DNA from: Pseudomonadota bacterium
GTDB lineage: Bacteria > Pseudomonadota > Gammaproteobacteria > Burkholderiales > Thiobacillaceae
Assembly (NCBI GenBank): GCA_021802595.1
Contig: JAJZRT010000206.1
Span: 1 to 6,783, forward strand
Length of the DNA stretch: 6,783 bases
Direction of reading: 5' to 3'
The notes under the pieces were generated by a model. It saw only the letters and a list, made by a program, of their open reading frames with translations. It searched no databases and had not been told where the DNA came from. Position 1 is the first letter of the stretch. Every line of letters starts with the position of its first letter. The position numbers and the translations under genes are program-made. Positions 1-6,087 of this stretch are shown here, piece by piece.

Positions 1-1131
1 GCCGCCTACAAGGCGGCGGAGCTGTGCCGCCTGCTGGTCAAGGCCGGTGCCGATGTGCGGGTGGTGATGACCGCTGCCGCGCAGCAGTTCGTCACGCCGC
101 TGACCTTCCAGGCCCTGTCCGGCCAACCCGTGCTGACGTCCCTGTGGGATGGCGCCGGCGGCGACGGCATGGCGCACATTCACTTGTCGCGCGATGCCGA
201 TTTGCTGCTGGTCGCGCCGGCCTCCGCAGACTTTCTGGCCAAGCTTGCGCACGGTCGTGCCGACGACCTGCTGTCGACCCTGTGCCTCGCACGCACCTGC
301 GCACTCGCCGTCGCCCCCGCGATGAACCGCGAAATGTGGGCGTCCACGCCGACGCAGCGCAATCTCGAACACGTGCGTGCGGATGGCGTGAGCGTGCTGG
401 GGCCGGCGGCGGGCGAGCAGGCCTGCGGCGAAACGGGTCTTGGGCGGATGCTGGAACCGGCCGATATCCTGGCGGCCCTGCCGGGCTTGCTGGGCGCCGG
501 CCCCTTGGCGGGCAAGCGGGTGCTGGTCACCGCGGGGCCGACTTTCGAGCCGATCGATCCGGTGCGCGGGCTGACCAACCTGAGTTCCGGCAAGATGGGT
601 TACGCGGTGGCCCAGGCGGCAGCCGAGGCGGGCGCCACCGTGTGCCTGGTGTCGGGGCCGACCTGTCTTGCCACGCCGGCCGGGGTGCGCCGCATCGACG
701 TGCAGAGCGCGGCCGAGATGCGCGACGCGGTGCTGCATGAGTTGCCGGGCGACGTGTTCATCGCGGTGGCGGCGGTGGCTGATTACCGGGTCGATGCCGC
801 AGCGACGCAGAAGATCAAGAAAACCGGCGAGGGCCTGACGCTCAATCTGGTCGCCAATCCCGACATCCTGGCCGAGGTCGCCGCCCTGCCGGATGCACCG
901 TTCTGCGTGGGCTTCGCCGCCGAAACCGAGCGCCTTGCCGAGCATGCCGAGGCCAAGCGACTGAAGAAGAAGCTGCCGCTGCTGGTCGGCAACCTGGCGC
1001 AGGACACGCTGGGGCGGGATAGCGCCGAATTGGTGCTGTTCGACGGTCGCGGCCAGCATCCGCTGCCGCGGGCCGACAAACTAGCCCAGGCACGCCACCT
1101 GATCCGCCACCTTACAACCCTGCTCAACTGA
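1..1131 (+). CDS. coaBC: Bifunctional phosphopantothenoylcysteine decarboxylase / phosphopantothenate-cysteine ligase (5' end missing)
   Basis: This cytoplasmic enzyme makes 4'-phosphopantetheine for coenzyme A. CoaB joins cysteine to 4'-phosphopantothenate using CTP, and CoaC, an FMN enzyme, decarboxylates the product. The reading frame is open from base 1, starting [12 protein letters not shown], so only about 16-20 N-terminal residues are missing compared with E. coli Dfp; 376 residues are visible. In visible numbering, the CoaC half (about 1-165) shows the catalytic His59 in HIHL, the substrate-binding PAMNREMW motif (106-113) and the flap Cys142 in [10 protein letters not shown]. The CoaB half starts near residue 171 ([19 protein letters not shown]). 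It has Asn193 in [15 protein letters not shown], the KIKK lysines (271-274) and GFAAETE. All key residues of both halves are present, so the protein should be active. It ends with TGA 16 nt before dut, which suggests co-transcription. Identification is by family motifs and is very secure. Confidence 0.97.
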   Translation, partial: AAYKAAELCRLLVKAGADVRVVMTAAAQQFVTPLTFQALSGQPVLTSLWDGAGGDGMAHIHLSRDADLLLVAPASADFLAKLAHGRADDLLSTLCLARTCALAVAPAMNREMWASTPTQRNLEHVRADGVSVLGPAAGEQACGETGLGRMLEPADILAALPGLLGAGPLAGKRVLVTAGPTFEPIDPVRGLTNLSSGKMGYAVAQAAAEAGATVCLVSGPTCLATPAGVRRIDVQSAAEMRDAVLHELPGDVFIAVAAVADYRVDAAATQKIKKTGEGLTLNLVANPDILAEVAALPDAPFCVGFAAETERLAEHAEAKRLKKKLPLLVGNLAQDTLGRDSAELVLFDGRGQHPLPRADKLAQARHLIRHLTTLLN

Positions 1132-1147
1132 CGAAATCCCGACGAAC

Positions 1148-1594
1148 ATGAAGATGGATGTGAAGATTCTCGACGCCCGCCTGCGCGACCAGCTGCCGCA
1201 TTACGCCACGCCGGGGGCCGCCGGACTCGATTTGCGCGCCTGTATCGATGGTCCAATCGTACTGGCGCCAGGCGAAACGCAATTGATTCCCACCGGCATG
1301 GCCATCCATCTGGCCGATCCCGGCTATGCCGCGCTGATCCTGCCGCGCTCGGGCCTTGGCCACAAGCACGGCATCGTGCTGGGCAATCTGGTCGGGCTGA
1401 TCGACTCCGACTATCAGGGCCAGCTCATGGTGTCCGCCTGGAACCGCGGGCAGCAGGCATTCAAGTTGGCCCCGATGGAGCGCCTGGCGCAGCTCGTCAT
1501 CGTGCCGGTGGTGCAGGCCGAATTCAATATCGTGGACGAATTTGCCGGAAGTGCGCGCGGCGAAGGTGGGTTCGGCAGCACTGGCCGGCAGTAG
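1148..1594 (+). CDS. dut: Deoxyuridine 5'-triphosphate nucleotidohydrolase (dUTPase)
   Basis: This enzyme hydrolyses dUTP to dUMP and pyrophosphate. It keeps uracil out of DNA and supplies dUMP for thymidylate synthesis. At 148 residues it has the usual size of the homotrimeric family, and long stretches match E. coli Dut. All five family motifs are visible: AGLDLRA (25-31), [10 protein letters not shown] (66-75), [15 protein letters not shown] (79-93, with the likely catalytic Asp88), [11 protein letters not shown] (111-121) and the glycine-rich C-terminal arm [11 protein letters not shown] (137-147). The start at 1148 gives the standard MKMDVKIL N-terminus. A second ATG at 1154 would remove only two residues. 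No good Shine-Dalgarno sequence precedes either start, so translation may be coupled to coaBC, whose stop lies 16 nt upstream. The coaBC-dut order is widely conserved in Proteobacteria. An intrinsic terminator overlaps the last codons. Confidence 0.98.
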   Translation: MKMDVKILDARLRDQLPHYATPGAAGLDLRACIDGPIVLAPGETQLIPTGMAIHLADPGYAALILPRSGLGHKHGIVLGNLVGLIDSDYQGQLMVSAWNRGQQAFKLAPMERLAQLVIVPVVQAEFNIVDEFAGSARGEGGFGSTGRQ

Positions 1595-1608
1595 TGTCGG
1601 AATTTTTT
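1585..1608 (+). terminator. Rho-independent terminator overlapping the dut stop codon
   Basis: The arm CCGGCA (1585-1590) pairs with TGTCGG (1595-1600), giving six base pairs including one G-U wobble around a four-base loop GTAG (1591-1594). Two A residues and then six T residues (1603-1608) follow directly. The stem starts in the last dut codons and the TAG stop lies in the loop. This is the usual form of an intrinsic terminator, though the stem is short. It would end the coaBC-dut transcript and separate it from the diguanylate cyclase gene. This is a structural reading by eye; no folding energy was computed. Confidence 0.7.
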
Positions 1609-1629
1609 ACATATAAATAAGCGGCGCAT

Positions 1630-1649
1630 CCGGCAGGTCGGCTTGCCGG
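1630..1649. other. Short GC-rich hairpin / inverted repeat
   Basis: CCGGCA (1630-1635) and TGCCGG (1644-1649) are perfect inverted arms around an eight-base loop. No T-run follows on the + strand. On the - strand the AT-rich stretch lies about ten bases beyond it, so it is not a standard terminator in either direction. It may be part of the leader structure or an operator half-site pair. Its left arm repeats the arm of the dut terminator. Confidence 0.35.
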
Positions 1650-1656
1650 CTGTGCG

Positions 1657-1678
1657 CATATAAGGGCCATATAAGGGC
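1657..1678. repeat. Perfect 11-bp tandem direct repeat (CATATAAGGGC x2)
   Basis: Two back-to-back copies of CATATAAGGGC lie at 1657-1667 and 1668-1678. A related CATATAAATAAG starts at 1610. The 11-bp period is close to one helical turn, so both copies face the same side of DNA, as for paired regulator sites. Each copy also contains TATAAG, which resembles a -10 box. The repeat ends 107 bp before the preferred start of the diguanylate cyclase gene. The function is not known from the sequence. Confidence 0.6.
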
Positions 1679-1785
1679 ATGGAATTTGCTGCATGATGGT
1701 CATGTCGGCAGGTTGCCTGAAGGTGGGCGCCTGTTATTGCGGAGAAACAAATACCAAGAGGTTTGGAGAGCCGGCTGGCGCAGTC

Positions 1786-3225
1786 ATGCCCCATACGTCC
1801 ATATCGCGGTTTGGCCTGATCCTGGCCGCAGCCCTGGTGGTGCTGGCCGGACTCGTCACGTCCGTGATCTATGTGACGCGGCCCCAGGCGCAGCCTGTTC
1901 CGGAAGACCTGGGCAAACCGGTGATGGCGGCGCAGATCGAGTTCCTCGCCGACGCCATGAAGCGCAGCGCGGCGCGAATTGCCGCGCATCCGCAGACGCT
2001 GGCGTGTTTTGCCAGCGCGGCTCCGGACGTCTGTCAGGCGCAGGCAGCCAACCTCCAGGCCCTGAACCAGGACGCGACCGTGCTGTTTGTCACCGAGGGC
2101 CAGCGCCAGCTGCTGCCCGGTTTCCTGCCGGGTGACACTCGCCAGTTGCTGGCCAACGCCGGGCGCGGGGCGACGGCCACCGCGACCTTCAACCTGTCCC
2201 TGTCGCATCCGGTGACGAGCGCCGACGGCAAGCGGCTCGGCTATGTCATCGTCGAGCAGAGCGTGCCGCAACTGCAGGCGCTGTTCGACACCCTGCCGTT
2301 GCCGGATTCCGCCGCCTACGCCGAATTGCAGCAAAACGCGGCCGGCGATTTCAGCATGGTGCTGATGCGGCGCGGCAATCAGGCGATCAAGAGGAACGCC
2401 CGCCCCACCCTCATCGCACTGGCCGGAACGCCCTGGCAGATTGCCGTATGGCGGCCGGTCACGCCGGTGGTCGAGAGCGTGGCGCCCTACATCCTGGGCT
2501 GGCTGGTGGCCAGCCTAGTCATCGCCATCCTGGTGACGGCGACCATTCTGGGGGTGCGCAATCGGGTGGCCGACAACCTGCGCACGCTGGTGAAGTTCAC
2601 CAATGATCTGCGCCAGCAGCGGCTGCGCGCCGATTATCCGGTCAGCCTGGCTGAGTTCCAGACGCCGCTCGAAACCATGCTGAAGCTCGGCAAGGTGATG
2701 CTGGGCAAGCAGAAGGAAGTCTCGTCGCAGGCACGGCTCGACCACCTGTCGCAGGTCAACAACCGGCGCGCGTTCGACGAAAAGCAGAAGGAGCTGTTCG
2801 CCACCCTGAAGGACGGCTGGACGCACAGTCTGCTGATTCTCGACATCGACAACTTCAAGCAGGTCAACGACACTTTTGGCCACGAGGCCGGCGACCAGCT
2901 CATCATCAAGTTCGGCAATGCGCTGAAAGCCTGTCTGCGCAACAGCGATTTCATTGCCCGTCTGGGTGGCGACGAGTTCTGCGTGGTGTTCCCCTATACG
3001 CCGCTCGACCGCGCGCAGGAACTGGCCGAGCGTTTGCGCGCCAACATGCCGGAAAGCGTCGAGCTCATACCCGGCGTGACGCAGAAGCTGTCGTGGAGCG
3101 GCGGCATGTCCGAGTTCAGCCGCGACGACCGCGAGGAAAACGAGGCGCTGGCGCGCGCCGACGCGGCGCTGCTGGAAGCCAAGCGCGGCGGCCGCAACGC
3201 CACGCGGGTCAGGGCCGCCGCCTGA
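1786..3225 (+). CDS. Membrane-anchored diguanylate cyclase (GGDEF) with periplasmic sensor region
   Basis: This enzyme is predicted to make cyclic di-GMP from two GTP at the inner membrane. From the ATG at 1786 (479 residues) the order is: membrane segment (about 9-30), periplasmic region (about 31-230), second membrane segment (about 233-256), a HAMP-like or helical linker (about 260-315) and the GGDEF domain (about 317-473). The domain has DHLSQVNNRRAF at its start, metal-binding Asp353 in DIDNFK, NDTFGHEAGD (361-370), the intact GGDEF motif (394-398) and the inhibitory RxxD I-site RNSD (385-388) five residues before it. It should therefore be active and feedback-inhibited. The periplasmic part has Cys74 and Cys83, a possible disulfide, and ends in a Cache-like GTPWQIAVWRP. 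The signal sensed is unknown. The frame stays open upstream to an ATG at 1693 with GGAA eight bases before it. I prefer 1786 because the membrane anchor follows directly and the upstream 31 residues look non-coding. However, GGAGAG lies 15 bases before 1786, which is rather far. Confidence 0.93.
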   Translation: MPHTSISRFGLILAAALVVLAGLVTSVIYVTRPQAQPVPEDLGKPVMAAQIEFLADAMKRSAARIAAHPQTLACFASAAPDVCQAQAANLQALNQDATVLFVTEGQRQLLPGFLPGDTRQLLANAGRGATATATFNLSLSHPVTSADGKRLGYVIVEQSVPQLQALFDTLPLPDSAAYAELQQNAAGDFSMVLMRRGNQAIKRNARPTLIALAGTPWQIAVWRPVTPVVESVAPYILGWLVASLVIAILVTATILGVRNRVADNLRTLVKFTNDLRQQRLRADYPVSLAEFQTPLETMLKLGKVMLGKQKEVSSQARLDHLSQVNNRRAFDEKQKELFATLKDGWTHSLLILDIDNFKQVNDTFGHEAGDQLIIKFGNALKACLRNSDFIARLGGDEFCVVFPYTPLDRAQELAERLRANMPESVELIPGVTQKLSWSGGMSEFSRDDREENEALARADAALLEAKRGGRNATRVRAAA

Positions 3226-4792
3226 GCGTGGCTGTCGCCGCTTTAGCGGCTGTACCAGCCACGCCTGTCCCTCGCGGGTAGAGCGCGGCGGCCAGCAGGA
3301 CGAGTCCCAACCCCCCCCACAGTGCCAGCACCGGCGCGTTGCCCCAGCGCACATACGGCGTGCTGCCGGCATAGCCCTGGATTTCGCCGGCCAGGCTGCC
3401 GGCGGTGAACAGTGGCAGGTGGGCCAGCACCTGGCCTTTTGCGTCGATGATCGCCGTGAGACCGGTGTTGGTTGCGCGCAGCATCATGCGGCCGGTTTCC
3501 AGTGCGCGCATCTGCGACATCTGCGCGTGTTGCCAGGGCGCCAGCGAATCGCCGAACCAGGCCAGGTTGCTGACGTTGACCAGCACGCTCGCTTCCGGCA
3601 ACTGGCGGATGATTTCCTCGCCGAACGCGTCCTCGTAGCAGATGTCGGCCGCCACCTGCTGGCCGCCGATCGCGAGCGGGCGCTGGTCGACGGCGCCACG
3701 CGCAAAATCCGACAGCGGGATGTGCAGCACCTCGATGACCCAGCCCCACACCGCCTTCAGCGGAATGTATTCGCCGAACGGCACCAGGTGTGCCTTGCTG
3801 TAACGCTGGCCGGGCGCGCTGCCGAAACTGACGACGCTGTTGTAGTAGGCGCTGTCCAGCGACCCGGTCGGCAGGCCGGCCAGCACGTCGCCGCCGTTGC
3901 GCCGGCCGAGGGCGATCAGGCCATCACGATAAGCCTCGGGGAGTTCGGACTCGAACAGCGGCAGTGCCGTTTCCGGCAGGATGACCAGCCGCGCGGGCGA
4001 GGCGGCGGCCAGGCGCGCGTAGCTTTCCAGCGTGGCACGGGTTCGTTCGGGCTGCCATTTCATGTCCTGCGGAATGTTGCCCTGCAGCAGCGCAACCGTG
4101 GTCGGTGCGCCGTCGGGGTGGGTCCACTGGATACCCCGCAGGGCCTGGCCGCCGACACCCAGGGCCACGACCGCCGTCGCCGCCCAGACACGCGGTGCCA
4201 GCGGCCCGCGCGTCGTCGCCCCCCACGCCAGCAGGCCAGCGCTCAACGCCAGCAGGAAGGACACGCCGTACACGCCAAACAGCGGCGCATAGCCGGCCAG
4301 CGGGCCGTCGGGTACCTGTGAATAGCCGACGACCAGCCAGGGAAAACCGGTGAAGATCCAGCCGCGCACCCATTCCGTCACGCTCCAGGCGAGCGGGATC
4401 AGCAGCAGGAGCCTGAGCGCGGGAGAACCGGGCCAGCGTTTATGCCCTTGCAGCGCGCCGGCCGTCGCCGGAAACAGCGCCAGGAACGCGCAGAACAGGA
4501 AAGTGGCGAGCCCTGCCAGCCACGCGGGCATCCCCCCGTAAACCCACAGGCTCACAAACACCCAGCTCACGCCAGCCAGGAAAAAGCCGAGCCCCCAGGC
4601 GAGGCCGGTCAGAAAACCGGCCCGCACCGAGGGCGTGCGCGACAGCTGCCCGAACAGGACGGCGAGGCTGAGTAGCGTCAGCGGCCACAACCCGAACGGC
4701 GCGAAGCCGGCGACCGCCAGCGCGCCGGCAAGCAGGCTGGCAAGCAACGACAGGAAAGGAACGCGGCGCATGGCGGGACGCTTATCCGCCAT
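3209..4792 (-). CDS. lnt: Apolipoprotein N-acyltransferase
   Basis: This inner-membrane enzyme carries out the last step of lipoprotein maturation, moving an acyl chain from a phospholipid to the amino group of the lipid-modified N-terminal cysteine. The product has 527 residues, normal for the family. The N-terminal half is a set of membrane helices with the typical GFAPFGLWPL (29-38) and EWVRGWIFTGFPWL (140-153). A periplasmic nitrilase-type domain (about 230-470) follows, then a final helix (about 486-505). The catalytic triad is Glu274 in ILPETALPLF, Lys333 in YSKAHLVPFGEYIP and Cys385 in DICYEDAF. The start at 4792 lies 14 nt after the pyrC' stop with only a weak GGCAGG before it; Met8 (4771) is possible but has no ribosome-binding site. 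The last 20 or so residues (AGTAAKAATATLRRRP) are low-complexity and overlap the end of the convergent cyclase gene. A run of eight G lies in codons 492-494. Confidence 0.96.
   Translation of the reverse strand: MADKRPAMRRVPFLSLLASLLAGALAVAGFAPFGLWPLTLLSLAVLFGQLSRTPSVRAGFLTGLAWGLGFFLAGVSWVFVSLWVYGGMPAWLAGLATFLFCAFLALFPATAGALQGHKRWPGSPALRLLLLIPLAWSVTEWVRGWIFTGFPWLVVGYSQVPDGPLAGYAPLFGVYGVSFLLALSAGLLAWGATTRGPLAPRVWAATAVVALGVGGQALRGIQWTHPDGAPTTVALLQGNIPQDMKWQPERTRATLESYARLAAASPARLVILPETALPLFESELPEAYRDGLIALGRRNGGDVLAGLPTGSLDSAYYNSVVSFGSAPGQRYSKAHLVPFGEYIPLKAVWGWVIEVLHIPLSDFARGAVDQRPLAIGGQQVAADICYEDAFGEEIIRQLPEASVLVNVSNLAWFGDSLAPWQHAQMSQMRALETGRMMLRATNTGLTAIIDAKGQVLAHLPLFTAGSLAGEIQGYAGSTPYVRWGNAPVLALWGGLGLVLLAAALYPRGTGVAGTAAKAATATLRRRP
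3226..3264. other. Nested stem-loop at the convergent gene ends
   Basis: GCGTGGCTG (3226-3234) and CAGCCACGC (3256-3264) form a perfect nine-pair outer stem. Inside it GCCGC (3237-3241) and GCGGC (3246-3250) form a second stem around TTTA. The structure begins at the base after the cyclase stop codon and lies inside the last codons of lnt. No T-run follows on either strand, so it is not a standard intrinsic terminator. It could protect the 3' end of the cyclase mRNA, slow polymerase or assist Rho-dependent ending. Being an inverted repeat, it could fold in either transcript. Confidence 0.55.
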
Positions 4793-4806
4793 GCCTGCCG
4801 TCGCGA

Positions 4807-6087
4807 TCAGTCGGACGCTTCAAAATCGATATGGCCGTCGATCAGGGTGTAGCGCACCCGGCCCTGCATCGGATGATTGAGGAAGGGCGTGTTGTCACCC
4901 TGGCTGGCAAGGGTTTTGGGGGTTACCACCCATTCGGCGGTCTCGTCGAACACGCAGAGGTCGGCGCAGCCACCGACCGACAGGTGGCCACCCGGCACGC
5001 CCAGGATCTGCGCCGGTTTCCAGGCAATCAGGTCGATCGCCTGCATCAGCGGCACGCCCATCTCGCGTGCCCACTTCAGCGTCAGCGGCAGCAGCAGTTC
5101 GACCCCCGAGGACCCCGGCGACGATTCGCCGAAGGGCAGCTGCTTCTCGTCCTCGTCGACCGGGGTGTGGTCGGAACACAGCGCGTCGATGGAGCCGTCG
5201 CGCAGCGCTTCGCGGATGGCGTCGCGGTCGCGCTGGCTCCTGAGCGGCGGCACCAGGTGCAGGTGCGAATCGAAGCGCATGAGGTCGTTTTCCGACAGGT
5301 GCACATGGGGACAGGCGACGTCGCAGGTCACGGCAAGTCCCTGCGCCTTGGCGGCACGCACCATCGCAATGCCTTCGCGGGTCGACAGACGGGCCACGTG
5401 GATGCGTGCTCCGGTTTCGCGCGCCAGCTGCAGGATGGTCGCCAGCGCCACCGTTTCGGCCAGCGCCGGAATGCCGGGCAGGCCGAGTCGCGAGGCCACC
5501 GCACCGTCGTGGGCGACGCCGCCGCGCGCCAGCGAATAGTCCTGCGGCCGCAGCCACAGGCTGAAACCGAAAGTCGCGGCATATTCCATCGCGCGCAGCA
5601 GCACCTGGGTATCGGTCAGCGGTGCGTCGGCCTGGGTGAAGGCGCGGCAACCGGCCTCGGTCAGTTCGGCCATCTCGGTCAGCATCTTGCCCTCGAGCTT
5701 TTGCGTCAAGGCGCCGACCGGATACACGCGCGGCCCCGGCAGATTCCTGGCGCGGAACTTCAGCATCTCCACCAGACCCGGCTCGTCCAGCGGCGGGTCG
5801 GTGTCGGGCGGGCAGGCCAGCGACGTGATGCCGCCGGCGGCGGCTGCGAGCATTTCCGATTCGAGCGTGGCCTTGTATTCGAAGCCGGGCTCGCGCAGCC
5901 GCACCGACAGGTCGACCAGACCGGGGCAGACGATCAGGCCGCTGGCATCGAGCGTGCGGTTGGCGTGGAAGTCGGCGGGCCCCTGGCCGATGGCGACAAT
6001 CTTGCCCGCCGCCACAAACACGTCGGCGATTTCGTCGCGCTCGTTCATCGGGTCGATCACGCGCCCGTTCTTGATATGGATCTTCAT
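4807..6087 (-). CDS. pyrC': Dihydroorotase-like non-catalytic subunit of aspartate carbamoyltransferase (PyrC')
   Basis: This 426-residue protein has the full dihydroorotase fold of the amidohydrolase family but appears catalytically dead. The metal-binding HxH of active enzymes (VDxHxHLREPG) is SVR here: [14 protein letters not shown] (55-68). The usual HAED segment is RPQD (180-183), the SDDG segment reads TQAD (151-154), the CHVST segment is ARLST (232-236) and the PNT motif is PPDTDP (93-98). The late SDHTP (305-309) and a PHVH segment (260-263) remain. In Pseudomonas such an inactive homologue (PyrC') binds PyrB and is needed to assemble the dodecameric aspartate carbamoyltransferase. 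The same role is inferred here because the start codon overlaps the pyrB stop (ATGA), the arrangement expected for subunits made together. A GGGGA lies just before the start. A true dihydroorotase must be encoded elsewhere. Annotation as an active PyrC would be misleading. Confidence 0.92.
   Translation of the reverse strand: MKIHIKNGRVIDPMNERDEIADVFVAAGKIVAIGQGPADFHANRTLDASGLIVCPGLVDLSVRLREPGFEYKATLESEMLAAAAGGITSLACPPDTDPPLDEPGLVEMLKFRARNLPGPRVYPVGALTQKLEGKMLTEMAELTEAGCRAFTQADAPLTDTQVLLRAMEYAATFGFSLWLRPQDYSLARGGVAHDGAVASRLGLPGIPALAETVALATILQLARETGARIHVARLSTREGIAMVRAAKAQGLAVTCDVACPHVHLSENDLMRFDSHLHLVPPLRSQRDRDAIREALRDGSIDALCSDHTPVDEDEKQLPFGESSPGSSGVELLLPLTLKWAREMGVPLMQAIDLIAWKPAQILGVPGGHLSVGGCADLCVFDETAEWVVTPKTLASQGDNTPFLNHPMQGRVRYTLIDGHIDFEASD

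Larger units (their letters stand above)
1609..1785 (+). promoter_or_regulatory. Intergenic leader upstream of the diguanylate cyclase gene
   Basis: This is the only sizeable non-coding stretch. It begins AT-rich (ACATATAAATAAG from 1609), unlike the GC-rich genes around it, and then carries short structured elements. These are a hairpin (1630-1649), an 11-bp tandem repeat (1657-1678), the inverted repeat CATGA-TGG-TCATG (1692-1704), a small hairpin GGCA-GGT-TGCC (1707-1717) and the palindrome AGCCGGCT (1769-1776). A promoter for the downstream gene is expected here because a terminator precedes it. TATAAG at 1659 and 1670 could serve as -10 elements, but I see no convincing -35 at the right distance. 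The leader does not match the c-di-GMP-I riboswitch pattern as I know it. A purine-rich GGAGAG (1765-1770) is the only ribosome-binding candidate before 1786. Confidence 0.5.

Noticed and set aside
24..740. Second open frame (238 codons) on the + strand inside coaBC
   Set aside because: It has an Arg/Gly/Ala-rich shifted-frame composition, while the coaBC frame carries every expected motif across the same bases.
55..1131. coaBC starting at an internal GTG/ATG near 55-67
   Set aside because: Bases 1-54 encode [18 protein letters not shown] in frame, which matches the FMN-binding start of CoaC, so the true start is before the window.
1686..1785. c-di-GMP riboswitch in the leader of the diguanylate cyclase
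   Set aside because: The location would be attractive, but I could not find the conserved blocks of the c-di-GMP-I (GEMM) fold. A covariance-model search (Infernal/Rfam) would settle it.
1414..2334. Open frame of 306 codons on the - strand across the end of dut, the gap and the cyclase 5' part
   Set aside because: It is antisense to dut and the cyclase, reads through the terminator and repeat region, and shows no recognisable domain.
3419..4321. Open frame of 300 codons on the + strand opposite lnt
   Set aside because: It is a shadow of lnt with no start signal or family motif; lnt itself has all catalytic residues.
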